The position numbers were made by a program, and so were the translations under genes. Below the pieces are notes generated by a model, which had not been told where the DNA came from, ran no database searches, and saw only the letters and a program-made list of their open reading frames with translations. A stretch of DNA of 64,000 nucleotides from Ananas comosus (taxonomy: Eukaryota > Streptophyta > Magnoliopsida > Poales > Bromeliaceae). Location: assembly GCF_001540865.1 (NCBI RefSeq), contig NC_033621.1, forward strand, positions 14,574,716 to 14,638,715, given 5' to 3'. Shown piece by piece: positions 24,436 to 35,972 of the stretch. Each line of letters opens with the position of its first letter. Position 1 is the first letter of the stretch.

Positions 24436-24560
24436 GCAGCTTGGGCCCGACACGGTACGGCCCGAAATTGAAACCTGGCCGAGCCGGCCACTAGCTCATT
24501 TCAGCCCGAAAAATGTGGGCTGTGCCGGCCCGGCACGGCCCACATTACAGCCCCTAGGCA
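24436..24560. repeat. GC-rich interspersed repeat (right part)
   Basis: Continuation of the GC-rich repeat interrupted by the LTR, with GGGCCCGACACGGTACGGCC and GCCGGCCCGGCACGGCCC. The end near 24557 reads TAGGGGCTGTAATGTGGG on the minus strand, like a hAT-type terminus. Confidence 0.4.
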
Positions 24561-25120
24561 CCCATAATTAAGAATATTACCAACATTATTTAAACTAGAA
24601 TCAGCCAAAAAGTTAGTATAATTCTTATAATACCTTATCAAGATTGTCAAATTAGACTTTACCAATCCAGTTTTGATTTTTAGTAAAATAAAGAAACAAA
24701 AGTGATAAGACTGTGACACCCCAATAACTACATATCAGATGAGAACGAGATTATAATTGAATATGTACGAAACTATGGACTCTAATAATAATAAGTAGGT
24801 TTAAATTGGTGGTTTGAACGAAACGACTTATTATTGTTAGTGGATCCGGTTCTACCAAAGAGAACATGAATTTTCGATTAAAGATACTGTAAAATTATAA
24901 CATATTTTCAGTACTAGACTTAGNTAAATACTGTGGAATTGTATGATATGTATCCAAACAGCATAAAAATTCCGTGAAGTTTTTTAACTATCCATCCAAA
25001 CAGGGCCTTAGTAATACTGAAAAAAAAAAAAAAAAGAAAAATCAACAGTATTATTTTACTATTCTATCAACATTCTCTCCCTGTGAATGCCACTGCCCAT
25101 TTTACCCTCCTAAAGATCCA
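24561..25120. other. Intergenic DNA upstream of the two-exon NHL gene
   Basis: AT-rich. 24715-24870 has GTGACACCCCAATAAC and TTATTATTGTTAGTGGATC words reminiscent of the small LTR at 31942. A single ambiguous base is at 24924. Nothing else recognised. Confidence 0.5.
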
Positions 25121-25126
25121 TTTATA
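25121..25126 (+). promoter_or_regulatory. TATA-like box for NHL gene at 25171
   Basis: TTTATA lies 50 bp before the ATG, followed by a CT-rich leader (CTCTCTCTCTCCAACACC). Confidence 0.35.
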
Positions 25127-25170
25127 CCCTCTCCAGACACCATCTAACACCTCTCTCTCTCTCCAACACC

Positions 25171-26530
25171 ATGTATGGAGCACAACCGGGCTACTACGGC
25201 CCACCCATCCCTCCCCAACCCCTCGCAACCCAACCCTCCTATGCTGCTGAACGCCGCCGCCGGTGCTTCTGCAGCACAGGAACAGCCGTCGCCGCCTTCC
25301 TCGCCATATTCGGCATCGCTGTCATCGCCCTCTGGCTCGTCTTCCGCCCGCAGAAGATCGTCGTTGCTGTCACAGACGCCGTGCTCTACCGCTTTGACCT
25401 CGCCACCACCACGAAACCTCCGAGCCTCGCCTTCAACCTTTCCGCCACCGTCAGCGTCCGCAACCCTAACAAGCGGGTCGGCATCGTCTACGACTGGCTT
25501 GAGGCCGACTCCTATTACTACGGCACGCGCTTGGGCTGGGTCTCCCTGCCCGCTTTGTACCAGGTGCCTGGTTAAATATAAATATTAAAAATATTATTCT
25601 CTCATAACTTAAACTTACAAAGACACTGATTTTTTTATATAATTTAGTATAGCATTAAAGCATGAAGTAATAGCTTCGAGTTCTACAAAAATTTGAAATT
25701 ATTAAAATTTTTTATTTAATATAAGTCTGTAAGTTATGTCTACCCATAAATCTCGAATCCAAATATAGAAAGTGTTGAATATAAATATTAAAAATATATA
25801 TCACTCTCTCGTGTGTTTAAGCTTATTATATATAATAATTATTTTCTATAACAAAACTATTTTTACGGTAGGGTTTTAAGTATGATAAAAGATATAATTA
25901 GAACTAATTAAATTATTAAAATTCTTGTAGCTAGTCTCATAAGGGCGTGGAATATTGAATAAGAGATTAATTAAAACTGTTTGCGTCTTACTATATATGT
26001 TAAATAGGTTAATAAATGTTTATATATATCTTACTATATTTACCTTGTCATTCTCACTTTTTAACATTCAATGAGTTAAATGCTTAACTTTCTACTTGGT
26101 TTCATAAGATAGATTTATATACTTTTTATCCAACAATTTTATTTTATCTTTTTATTATTGTGACGTTCTTATTTTTATTTTATTTTTCTTTCTGAGCAAT
26201 GTTAGCTTTACAAATCCATAATTATAATAAACGTTTTATTTTCCACAACACCAGGGCCACCGGAGCACGTCGGCGTGGAGGCCTGCGGTAGCGGGGAGTT
26301 CGTACGTAGATATCGGGAGCTCAGGCATAGCGGATTTTAAGAACCAGAACACCACGGGGAGCTTCGGCGTCGGGTTGTGGCTCTTTGGTCGCGTTCGATA
26401 TCGGTTCGGTTCGGCGACAACCAAGCAGTACGTCCTGCGGGTGCAGTGCGTGCTGAAGCTGCGGCTGCTGGCTCCCGGAGCAGCCAATAACGGCTTCGTC
26501 AGGACACCCTGCAAGGTGCTCAAATGGTGA
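25171..26530 (+). CDS. NDR1/HIN1-like (LEA_2) protein, two exons
   Basis: Exon 1 is 25171-25563 and exon 2 is 26255-26530, separated by a 691-bp GT...AG phase-0 intron (CAG|GTGCCT ... CACCAG|GGC). Joined, they give 222 residues. Reading past the donor gives only VPG and a stop. Residues 5-16 include the N-terminal YYGPPIPPQ motif. A basic patch RRRR is at 28-31, a membrane anchor at about 36-58, and NPNKRVGIVYD at 98-108. The exon junction falls inside LPALYQ|GHR, equivalent to LPPFYQGHK in the gene at 40795. Exon 2 completes the LEA_2 domain, with cysteines near the end as in the family. NHL proteins are plasma-membrane anchored with an extracellular LEA_2 domain and are tied to defence and stress responses. 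The other NHL genes in the window are intronless. Splicing is inferred from sequence only. Confidence 0.88.
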
Positions 26531-28020
26531 TTGAATTTTTAATTCATTTTGCACTATATACTGGCTTTTGAATTCTTATTTTTACAAAACAGTTAAAATA
26601 TATTTATAACATATAATTACTTTGAACCAACTATACAATTCCTAACTTGAGAAGAACTGTCCACGATGCATATATAATTGTAAGAAGCTAGGCGTGCAAG
26701 AAATTTTTTTTTTTTTTCCTCTAGCAATAAATACTGAAAAAAAATTAAAATGAAACAGTTTTCAAAAGTGGGCATGTAACATATTCTACTTAAAAGTATT
26801 AATTAAGGACCAATGTAATTACACGTGGGTAAAAGTTTAGAAGCTGGTGGTGCAATTTCTTTTTTTATTTTTCTCCTCCCTTCATATGAGTTCGTTGACC
26901 TGCTCTGTGTCGTTGGTTGCAATATATAGATGTTTTCTCAACTTCTTTTATTTTTATCTCCCAATTGTTTTATTCTTATTTTTTTCTATAGTGTTTGCAA
27001 TTATAATAATTGTAGTTATATTGCATACATAATGAAAAATATTGTAACGTGGTGTGAACTGTCTATGATGGCTTCTTCGTGAATAAGGAGTTGGAAACAT
27101 TCGAAGCGTTGACTTTGAGGGGATATATATATTCTATGTTAGTTGACTTTAGATGATGTATTTGCGATTTAAATGCGTCGCCGAAAATTAATGTTAGCCG
27201 TCCCAATCGAAACTCCATCAGTTCGAGTTTGTGGCCACCATGTCTTTGTAAGAGTTAAATTTAATTTAAATTTAAAACTTACCACAATAAAAAGAGATTA
27301 GTGAACAAAATAAGACTAGAACATGATAAGTAGTATGCATATGTGCAGTACAAGATAAACGATCTACCGCATCTCACCTTATAGGCCACTCTGACGGATT
27401 TTCAATCTAGCTAATCTGGTATGTGAAATCAAAATCTTGGAACATGTTCTAAGTAATTAGAAAACTATCTCCAAGAATATATTAATATTTAAATTAATCG
27501 ACTTAAACAACCGATAATGATGTTACATACTTTTTACTAATATATTGATAATTTTGTTTCTTAAACATACGATCATGTAAGTGAAACAATGAAAAAAAAA
27601 GAAAAGAAGAGAAAGGCTGATAGTGCAGGCATCACTGACGTAGACCGTCAAACCTTAAATATGCTGAAAACTATACCTCCCACCTTTAAATATCACATGT
27701 CATACGGAAATAACTTATCATAATATACACTGTTATACCAGCGTATGTTATTTGTTTTGACTAATACTATGTGGGTTGTGCATCACTGATGATGCATGTA
27801 TCTAGCTATTGTGGTGTAAACCAATCATACGAGCCAATGTGCTTGAGTGTTTTCTAGCATAACAATCTAAGTACATGATGTGTGCTAACCTCTCGGCAAC
27901 TTACCTGTTACCTGGCCAGCCATTCAGACTACGGATCTTAATATTAGGTTTAGCTCTATCTCAATGGCAATTTTAGGTCAATTCATATCCTACTAAGTTT
28001 GGTGCACATCAACTTGCAAG
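26531..28020. other. Intergenic DNA, no gene seen
   Basis: 3' flank of the NHL gene, followed by AT-rich unique-looking sequence. No long protein-like ORF and no element end recognised. Confidence 0.55.
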
Positions 28021-28373
28021 TAAAAATGCAAACAAGGTGGATCTGCAAGTAAGAGGGTCCTCCCTACCTCCCACCTTGTTTTTCTTTGGCAGGTTGTGGC
28101 AAATTCGAGGCGAGTTGAATTAGATCATTTTTTTTTCCTACTTAATGCTAAGTTCGGGGCCCGTTGGGCTGGAAGCGTGTTTTTAACGAATTTTTGGCGG
28201 ATTGCAAAAGATCAAAGAAAGGAGGTCCCCAACCTCCCGTCTATTTCTTAGCGGAGCAAGACGGATTTGGGGCGGGCTTTTTTTTTCTAAATTATTTTTT
28301 GTTATTTTTGCCTCCTACTTACCACTCCATTCGTGGCCGGATCTCCACCAACCGGGATCCATGTTCATCCTTA
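28021..28373. mobile_element. hAT-like non-autonomous element
   Basis: Left end TAAAAATGCAAACAAGG and right end (minus strand) TAAGGATGAACATGGATCC are imperfect inverted repeats. They are flanked by CTTGCAAG (28013-28020) and CTCGCAAC (28374-28381), an 8-bp target duplication with two mismatches. Related to the element ending at 473. ORFs in it are not transposase-like. Confidence 0.55.
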
Positions 28374-28541
28374 CTCGCAACTGTTGAGTTAAATACCTAC
28401 TCCACATATTATGATAACTATTAAGATCGCCAATAAATACTAATTAAATTGATTCTCCTAATCCATATGATTATGTACAGCTCATGTATATCAATGCCTT
28501 GAGTCCTCTGGTCAGCACACAACACCTTGGGCCCCTACTCT

Positions 28542-29001
28542 TAGGGGTGGAACTGGGTCAGGCTTGGGCCAGATCATACTCTGCCCAAGTCCGACCCGAA
28601 AAAAATACCGGGCTTCGGGTCGGGCTTTACTCAATTTTTTTTTAAAAAATAAGGCCTTGCTCGGGCCTAAGCCGAATACCCAATACCCATCGGGCCTAGA
28701 GGCCCACTTTATGTATTTGTTATATAGTACAAATATATTTTTATTATAAAAAAAATAAAATAAAATATTCTCAGCTATTAGGTATTCGGCTCAATGCTAT
28801 TGGTGCTATTAGGTTTTCGGCCATTGGATAAAAAAATGTACGGTTAAAATGATATGCACCTTCTAGGGTTGAGTTGGTTATGGGTTTAATAATATAATCT
28901 AACGAGCGAAAATAGTCAATGAGTTTAATCTAACAGCGGAAAACTTAATAGCACTAAACGCTTGGTGCTATCGATAGTATCCCAGCCAGACACACACACA
29001 C

Positions 29002-29049
<48 letters not shown>

Positions 29050-29276
29050 TGCATAGATATATATAACTAAATATTTTATTTTAATAACTAATATATCGGA
29101 CTTTTAGATTGGGCTCGGGCTGGGCTTGGGCATGTTCAGATAGGTCCAAAATTTTTTCAAACTTAAATTTTTAAGCCCGGCTCAGACCCAAAGTTATAAT
29201 TTTGATACCGAAAGCATGACCATACATGGCCCATCGGGCCGGGCCTTTTTTAGATCCGGGCGCAGTTCCACCCCTA
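28542..29276. mobile_element. hAT-like non-autonomous element with nested MITE
   Basis: Left TAGGGGTGGAACTGGGTCAG and right end (minus strand) TAGGGGTGGAACTGCGCCCG form clear terminal inverted repeats. GC-rich subterminal regions with GGGCTTGGGC-like words flank an AT-rich centre. An F2 MITE and a (CT)n tract are inserted inside. A clean 8-bp target duplication is not apparent. Confidence 0.6.
28770..28990. mobile_element. MITE family F2, copy e (nested)
   Basis: GCTATTGGTGCTATTAGG at the left and GGTGCTATCGATAGTATCCC at the right, with the internal CTAGGGTTGAGTTGG block of F2. It lies inside the hAT-like element 28542-29276 and is directly followed by a (CT)n tract at 28997-29046. Confidence 0.5.
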
Positions 29277-29839
29277 TCTACGTGGTCCATACAAATTCCT
29301 CAGGTTTGGTCCGCATAATAAATCAATCATGTAAGGAGAATCGAAACCACTGTTTTGTACGACGGAATACACAAACTCATCGTGTCCATGACTGAGACTC
29401 ACTTTTGTTAGTTAGACCATCCAACTATCAAATCAATTCACGCATGCCAAACCGTATCTTGTAAATGTCTAAATTTTTCAGATCATGCATGCCCGACATA
29501 ACCTGCTGCAGCTGTTCCAGACAAACCAACTCACAGATGATCAATCCATATGTAATGCCCAATCATGCAGATCGAATAAGCCAATCATTGGCTTGATTGG
29601 TCCAGCTGATTTTCCACAAAACCAAATTAAGCACCTACTGCTGATGGTCCAACAGGCTCAATTCAACGAGTTTTGGAAGAACAGAATCTGAGCCATCAAC
29701 ACTCACCGTATCAAAGGGATTGTTCATACTCTCAGAGATAGCTGTTGCGCTATCTAGCTACTACGCTAGCACTAATTCACGGCAATTTTTTTTTTTTTTT
29801 TTTTTTCCTAAGAGAAGGACAACGTACTATTCGTTTTAT
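29277..29839. other. Intergenic DNA, no gene seen
   Basis: Moderately AT-rich, with a long T-run near 29788-29808. A 68-codon frame at 29485-29691 resembles nothing I recognise. Confidence 0.5.
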
Positions 29840-30332
29840 CACTACAAAAAAAATGATCTATAGCAACACTTTTAAATATCAGTACAGGTCAAAAAAATAC
29901 TTTTAAAAGATATTGCTATATGTGGGATCGTTAGATATATAGTGACAGTTAAAGAGTATCGCTATAATCTAAAAAGAGTGCTGTTAATTTACTAATACTT
30001 ATTTAAGCATTTAGCAACCGCCGGAACTCTACCTCGTTGGCTGTCGTGGCGGAGGAGGACGAGAGGGAAGTGCTCTTCGTCTAGAATTTCAATAGATTGA
30101 GTGAGAGGAGAAGGGGAGATAGTAATTGATTTTTTTCTTTTTTTCTTTTTTGTTTGTAATTGGGCTGAATGGGCTGAGTGGGGTGGGTTGAGTAGAATAA
30201 TCTTTTATTTTTGATTAGATTGAACTTTATATTTAGGCATTAATAGATTTTTTAAAAAGTTTTGACATAAATGGGATACTTACACAAAAGTGTCCCAAAC
30301 ATGTGTCCCTATTATCTAATTCTGTTATAGTG
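29840..30332. mobile_element. CACTA-type MITE, copy 1
   Basis: Starts CACTACAAAAAAAATG and ends TTCTGTTATAGTG, the terminal inverted repeats of En/Spm (CACTA) elements. It is flanked by the 3-bp duplication TAT (29837-29839, 30333-30335). The interior has repeated TAGCAACACTTTT and AGAGTATCGCTAT words. No coding sequence. It matches 42673-43181 along its whole length. Confidence 0.8.
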
Positions 30333-30339
30333 TATTTAT

Positions 30340-30445
30340 TTATTTCTTGAAACAAACTTAATTGAAAATATAAGACAATTGGCCTTCGAACTTAAAATCT
30401 CACATACCAAGTATTAATTCTTTGTCACCTGAACATTTTCTTTCA
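30340..30445 (-). mobile_element. Degenerate SINE copy
   Basis: Diverged minus-strand version of the SINE family: an AAACAAACTTAATTG segment, then CGAACTTAAAATCTCACATA and a TTCTTTGTCACC end. It directly follows the CACTA MITE. Weakly supported. Confidence 0.3.
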
Positions 30446-30961
30446 ATGTGGGCCTCTGGCCTAGAAACAGAAAAAGGCCTCTGCTGAGGACTTGATAAAA
30501 ACTGCACTCCACCGTCAAGTTTACAAGCCTCTTTCGCCCATTTAGAATTTTGCCCAACACACCGCAAAAAAAAGAAAAAAAAAAAGAAGATATTTTAAAA
30601 TCAACAATATATTTTCATCAAATTTTTTTTAGCCAATTTTCCACTAGACGAGAACACAGTAGTTTCAAATTATATATAACCTATTTCTTTGGAATCCAGA
30701 AGTTCATTTTCATTTTCTCTCGAAGTTCAAGCTACAACTTAATTTGACAAACTTGATAGAGTTTCAACACTAGCTAGCCACCATATTCCTGATTGGGTCG
30801 GATTATTACTCCCAATCGACACAATAGAAACTAGGAGGAAATAGATTTGTAATATATACTAACATTTACCCATTTTTAAAACAGGAAGAGGTGAAAGAGA
30901 GCATCTTACTCATCTTCAAAAATTTTCATCAAATTTGAAAGGACAAAAAAAGTTAGAATAT
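30446..30961. other. Intergenic DNA, no gene seen
   Basis: AT-rich with A-runs at 30565-30590. Nothing recognised. Confidence 0.5.
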
Positions 30962-30979
30962 ATAAATGTAGTTGGCACA

Positions 30980-31108
30980 TCGACCGTTTCTAGTGCAATT
31001 GGGCAAAGGGTGTGATGGCCGGTACCCGAGATCTCATGTTCAAATCCTAGTTGATTTACATTTCTAGTTAAGTTTATTTTTAAATAAAATAAACGGAATG
31101 TGTAGCAA
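30980..31108 (+). mobile_element. tRNA-derived SINE with 18-bp target duplication
   Basis: Perfect direct repeats ATAAATGTAGTTGGCACA at 30962-30979 and 31109-31126 bound the element. A pol III A-box-like TTGGGCAAAGGG and a B-box-like GTTCAAATCC lie near the 5' end, followed by the family body (TAGTTGATTTACATTTC) and a tail rich in AAATAAA. This identifies a retroposed tRNA-related SINE. The family is not named here. Confidence 0.75.
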
Positions 31109-31424
31109 ATAAATGTAGTTGGCACAGGGTACATTTAATAATGTTAATTGAGAATGTCTAATTGGCTTACTTGCTTAATATTTTGCTTTGGGTTGGATTA
31201 ATTAGTTTGGTTTGGTTTGGGTTCGAGTTAGATTTGGACTCCGTTTTGGTTCAACTTTACATCAACCTTAATCGAATCTAATTTGGTTGAAATTTGTCAA
31301 TCCTAATGTAAGACAAGTTATAATTTGATCGGGTTTGGATCAGAATTGTTGGCATCGAATGCAATATTCTAATTAAGTTGAATTTGTAGTCACCAATATT
31401 TTAATAACCAAGTCATTGAACGTT

Positions 31425-31530
31425 CCTAGAGCAAGCGGTAAAGGGCTTGATAGTTGGTACCCGAGGTCCCAAGTTCAAATCCTACTTAATTCATATTTCC
31501 AGCTAAGTTTATTTCTCAAAAAAAATATTT
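31425..31530 (+). mobile_element. tRNA-derived SINE copy
   Basis: GAGCAAGCGGTAAAGGGCTT (A-box region) and AAGTTCAAATCCTACTTAAT (B-box region) are followed by the family body and an A-rich end at about 31519-31530. Truncated relative to 56390-56543. Confidence 0.6.
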
Positions 31531-31941
31531 TAAAAACAGCATAACGTTATACATATTTAATTATTATTTTTAATTTTATTATTTATATAATTATACATAC
31601 ATATATTATTATTCTAGTATCATATTTCTTTATAAAATATCGATTTCTAAATCAAGTTTTCAAATTTCACTTTCAACGGACTATAACATGTGCTAATAGA
31701 TTGAAATCAACTAGGTTGACTTTAAACCGTTGGATTTTAATAGGACTTGATAAAAAAAAAAAATCACCCAAATTTACTTAAAATTGAACCGACTCACTAG
31801 TTCGATGGTTGAACCGCTGGTTCTAACAATTCAAAATAATTTTTTGTCTATTTAGTTCAAAAGTTTGAGTCATATCACTTTATAGACTGAGTCATGGTCG
31901 GACCGGTCAAACCGACCCGTTCGATTCGATTTTTAAAAAGA

Positions 31942-32302
31942 TGTAACGACCTGTCCCACTAGCAATAACAACTCGTTGAGCTTAAACACCAGCTCAAAAT
32001 GTTTAAATTTAGTTATTATTACTAGTGGATGTGGGATTATTGGTATAGTTGGTCATCTTGTCATTCAGACTCCGGTATCGTTTATCACTTTTTTTTTTCA
32101 GATCTTGACTCAACCGAAACTCGCCATACATTTTCGGCTGGTGAACCGGCTAAACAACCCGGCCTGCTAGCAATAATAACAAGTTGGGTCCAAACACGGA
32201 CCCAAAATAGTTAAGTCCAGTTATTATTGTTAGTGTTTAAGTCTCTTATATATCTAATCACATTTTTATTCCTATCCGACGTGGGATTATTGGAGTATGA
32301 CA
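31942..32302. mobile_element. Short solo LTR (family E)
   Basis: TGTAACGACCTGTCCC to GGAGTATGACA, flanked by AAAGA (31937-31941) and AAAAA (32303-32307), a 5-bp duplication with one mismatch. It has an internal imperfect direct repeat: CTAGCAATAACAACTCGTTG... recurs as CTAGCAATAATAACAAGTTG. The start resembles 57546. Size (361 bp) and ends fit a solo LTR; the superfamily is not determined. Confidence 0.55.
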
Positions 32303-32611
32303 AAAAATTTACAAGTTGATTTTGCAACATGATGCACAAGCTGAGCCTCTCTGTGAGGGATGATTAAATTCGCATAAATGAAGAGTGTGACACGTACAAT
32401 ATTGGATATGCAAGGGGATCACATTTTATCAATACATTTAATAGCAAGATTCGGTGCCAACATTTGAGGGACAAATGTTCAGTTGATCTTTAATTTGACA
32501 TATGTACAAACAATCTTCAATTTGTATCCCATTTAACAGTAAACACCATAGTTGTAAATTTTATATACTACGGTTTCCTGAATTTCTTAGCACTTATTAT
32601 TTGTCCATCCC

Positions 32612-33181
32612 TTCGGGTGGCAATCCAGCTCGCTGTTCGCGAGCCAGCTCGTGTTCCTGCGAAATGAGCTGCGACATCGCTCGCCGTATTAGTAACGAGC
32701 CAACACGAGCTGAATTTTTCAAGCTTCGTTTATACACTCGACCGATACCTGAGCTGGGTCAGTCGCTCGTGTTCGCTCGTACAGCTTGGATACATATATT
32801 TTATATTATATAATTTATTTATTTTATTTTTATACTTAAATAAATAATTATATATAATATATATTTGTATTAATTTAATTTTAGTAAAAATAAAAATATA
32901 AATGCGGTTTAATTATTAAAAGACTCATTTATATGTTAAAGTTTTAAACTATTAGATCAAAGTCTAAGTGATAAAATTTATAAATTTATTTTTATATATA
33001 ATTATCTAATTTTTTTTAAATTATTATTCGTTCGGCGAAAATTAGTCGTGTTCGGACTCGTTAAAATAAGCCGAAACGAGCTGAATTTTTCGGCTTGATA
33101 TTTTAACGAGCCAGCTCGTGTTAAACGAGCCGAACACGAGCCGACGCCAGCTCACTTGTGTTCGGCTCGTTTACACCCCTA
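32612..33181. mobile_element. hAT-like MITE with 8-bp target duplication
   Basis: TCCATCCC occurs at 32604-32611 and 33182-33189 as an exact 8-bp duplication. The right end (minus strand) TAGGGGTGTAAACGAGCCG is a typical plant hAT terminus; the left end TTCGGGTGGCAATCCAGCTC is a decayed version. GAGCCGAACACGAG-type subterminal repeats flank an AT-rich core. No transposase. Confidence 0.8.
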
Positions 33182-33189
33182 TCCATCCC

Positions 33190-33482
33190 TCGCGCATCGT
33201 GTACTCTAAACAATATTTCTGTACGTACTGGATTCAATAGAATATTAATTTACGTGAATAGTACTTGTATCATTCAAACTAGAGAAGATACCGCGTGTGG
33301 GGGGTCGATTCGGTAAAATCTAATAACATTAAAATAATAAAAAAATAGTAGCTGTTATAGTAAAAATACAATAATAAAAATATAAGAAGAATAAACAAGA
33401 TGTGAAACAACCGTTGTACTTGAGCTTATATATAGCTATATATATATAGTTATAAATATAACAATAAAGCTATATATATATA
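33190..33482. other. Intergenic DNA with TA repeats
   Basis: AT-rich. TA-rich words lead into the next MITE. No gene. Confidence 0.5.
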
Positions 33483-34026
33483 GAGTCCGGCTACCATACT
33501 ATTATGAGTACGATCGCCCTCGTACTCATAAGTTGTTTTCGATGATAGAGTTTCCGAATCGACGATCCACACCGTTAAACGTTATCTGGAGTATTTGAAA
33601 CATTTAGAAATCAAATTTCATAATTTTTCGACATCATTTACCTTATGATCAGAAGCTCACAAAATTGACAATTTTTAACGGCTGGTATGGAATATTTGCT
33701 AGTTTAACGGTGCAAAAGAATCCGAATAGGTTGAATTTTTGATAGAAAATTCTATTCACTACCTAGATAAAGATTAATAACTCTGATCTTAAATTGAAGG
33801 ATCCGATCATCCATTTTTAAAACATCGTTCGATTTTGACCGTTCATTTTATGCTCGCTTGATGGACTTTATTATGATTTCGAAAAATTACAAAATTTATT
33901 TTCTAGAAGTTTCAAATACTCTAGATCGTATTTAACAGAGTGGATCATCGATTCGGAAGCTCTATCATCGAAAACAACTTATAAGTACGAAGGGTCAAAT
34001 ACTCATAATAGTATAGTAACCCTACT
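33483..34026. mobile_element. Foldback MITE family F1, copy e (best preserved)
   Basis: GAGTCCGGCTACCATACTAT at the left is answered by ACTCATAATAGTATAGTAAC at the right. TTGTTTTCGATGATAGAG is answered by CTCTATCATCGAAAACAAC, and GAATCGACGATCCACACCG by GGATCATCGATTCGG. The whole element is thus an imperfect palindrome of about 540 bp in TA-rich DNA. No ORF. Confidence 0.7.
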
Positions 34027-34041
34027 ATATATATATATATA

Positions 34042-34365
34042 GAGTCCGTCTCCCGTACTTTCGAAAGTACGGGAGGCTCCGTGCTTGTAAGTTGTTTTCG
34101 ATGATAGGACGTTTGATTCGACGATCGGCTCCGTTAGGTATGATCTACCCTATTGGAACTATCTAGAAACCAAATTTTAGATTTTTTTGACATCATTTAC
34201 TAAGCGATCAAAAGGTCTAAAAAATGGCTATTTTAACGGTCGATGTGGCACATTTTTAAGTTCAACGGTGTAGAAGTATCCAAATTACATAAAAATTTAA
34301 TAGAAAATTCTACTTAACATCAGTAGCAAGATCAATACTTCCGATTTAAAATTTGAATCATTTAT
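34042..34365. mobile_element. Foldback MITE family F1, copy f (cut by gap)
   Basis: GAGTCCGTCTCCCGTACTTTC start followed by the F1 core. The right half is lost in the assembly gap or replaced by the next copy. Confidence 0.6.
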
Positions 34366-34390
34366 NNNNNNNNNNNNNNNNNNNNNNNNN
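34366..34390. other. Assembly gap (25 N)
   Basis: 25 N between two F1 MITE halves. Repeat-induced breakage is likely, and the true gap length is unknown. Confidence 0.95.
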
Positions 34391-34846
34391 GAATCGACGA
34401 TCGGCTCCGTTAGAGTTGATCTAGTGTATTTGAAATACCTAAAAAATAAATTTTGCGATTTTTTGATATCATTTGCCTAGTGATCGAAGGGGCTCAAAAT
34501 CAATAATTTTAATGGCCGTGGTGAGCCGGTTGCAAGTTTAACGGTGTAGAAATATCCAAATCGTATGAAATTTTGATAGAAAATTCTTTATACCACATAA
34601 AACAAGATCAATAACTTTGATCTAAAATTTTAATGTCATATCATCATATTTTGTAAGATTTTTATTTTCAGCCGTTGATTTTGAGCCACTTCGATCACTA
34701 GACAAATGATATCGAAAAATGCAAAATTTACTTTCTAGATACTTCAAATACTCTATATCAAGTCTAACGGAGCTGATCATCGATTCAAAAGTCCGAACAT
34801 CGAAAACAAAGTGGAAGCACGGAAGCATACCAACACAACTCTATAT
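34391..34846. mobile_element. Foldback MITE family F1, copy g (5' cut by gap)
   Basis: Begins inside the F1 core (GAATCGACGATCGGCTCCG) and continues to the inverted counterpart GGAGCTGATCATCGATTC and an end near CATACCAACACAACTC. Very similar to the copy at 8100-8645. Confidence 0.6.
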
Positions 34847-34871
34847 ATTGAGTGCGGCTAGGATGCTTATA

Positions 34872-34929
<58 letters not shown>
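34872..34929. repeat. (TA)n(TG)n compound microsatellite
   Basis: A TA run passes into a TG run. It marks the outer edge of the left arm of the large inverted duplication. Confidence 0.9.
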
Positions 34930-34930
<1 letters not shown>

Positions 34931-35204
34931 ATAGCTTGGTCAAAATAACACACTGATATATAAGAGTATAGATATAATAATTAAAGGCATAATATTACAA
35001 TCAGAAAATAAATTCCATCTATCCTTATTTGACCACAAAGATAAAATAAATAAATTTAGGATAAATTAATATTGTCTAGGAGATTAAATACTTACGTGAA
35101 CAGATTTTTTATGTTCACAATACTTTTGTAAGTATAATGATCTTTGATGGATCGAATTGAGATGAATAAAGAAGATTAAATGGGTAAAGAGCATGTGGTT
35201 AAAA

Positions 35205-35344
35205 TGGAACACCTACTAAAACTAATTTGCCAAAAAAAACATGATTATAAATTAATAAAGCTTTGAGTTCGCAATGGAACACCTACTAAAGCTAATTTGC
35301 AAAAAAAAAACATGATTATAAATTAATAAAGCTTTGAGTTCGGC
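35205..35344. repeat. 70-bp tandem duplication, left arm only
   Basis: TGGAACACCTACTAAA... is repeated at 35205 and 35275. The right arm has only one unit (near 56935-56985), so the duplication happened after the arms separated. Confidence 0.7.
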
Positions 35345-35376
35345 AAAGGAATGAAAATAAACATAGATATGATGAT

Positions 35377-35548
35377 TTTTTTTTTTTCTCGGGATTAAGA
35401 TAGGTAGCATGCTATCCTTTTCGTTCATTTCATTTAGAAATAAAATTAGCGAGAAATAAAATAGTTCGAATCAAGTAGGATTTGAACTTGAATCCTTGAG
35501 TACCAAACACTAAGCCCTTTACCACTTGAATTTGAGACGGTCAGTTAA
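35377..35548 (-). mobile_element. SINE shared by both arms (left copy)
   Basis: Minus-strand SINE bounded by ATATGATGAT at 35367-35376 and 35549-35558. The orthologous copy in the right arm is 56717-56876, so insertion predates the inverted duplication. Confidence 0.7.
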
Positions 35549-35700
35549 ATATGATGATTATTCTATTCAAATTAGAACGACTCAGCCTTCTCCTGAATAA
35601 TTGTTCCACTCAACGAAATTGTTGAAGACCGGATTCATAAAAAAAAAGAAAGTACAGTTAACAGGTGAGAAAAAGGTAGATGCAAATAATGGCGCTGAAT

Positions 35701-35722
35701 ATTCTCGTGCACGTAGCGGTTA
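35701..35722. other. Empty SINE target site
   Basis: The inverse of this sequence reads AACCGCTACGTGCACGAGAA and corresponds to the site that carries a SINE in the right arm (56375-56558). Here it is uninterrupted. Confidence 0.7.
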
Positions 35723-35972
35723 GAATCAATTTATGTACATAGACGAGCACAGTTGACATATACCGCCTTTGTTACCTTATTAATCCAATCTCTGAAGGAT
35801 TATTGATGACCATACATGGTCAGAACACTGCTGCTACACGGTCAGAACACTGCCACAGGTTCATCATACCAAACGTAAGCACGTGTCATGTGATCGAAGA
35901 AGGCTACTCTAACTTAATTAGGAGGCCCATGAATTAAGATGAGGTTCATACCAAACGTTAAGACCCTACATG

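Noticed and set aside
30990..31015. A- and B-box-like sequences considered as a tRNA gene
   Set aside because: No cloverleaf can be drawn, and the unit is repeated with target duplications and A-tails, so it is a SINE.
34719..34931. Frame ending in Tyr-Ile and Cys-Val repeats
   Set aside because: Produced by the (TA)n(TG)n microsatellite and a MITE.
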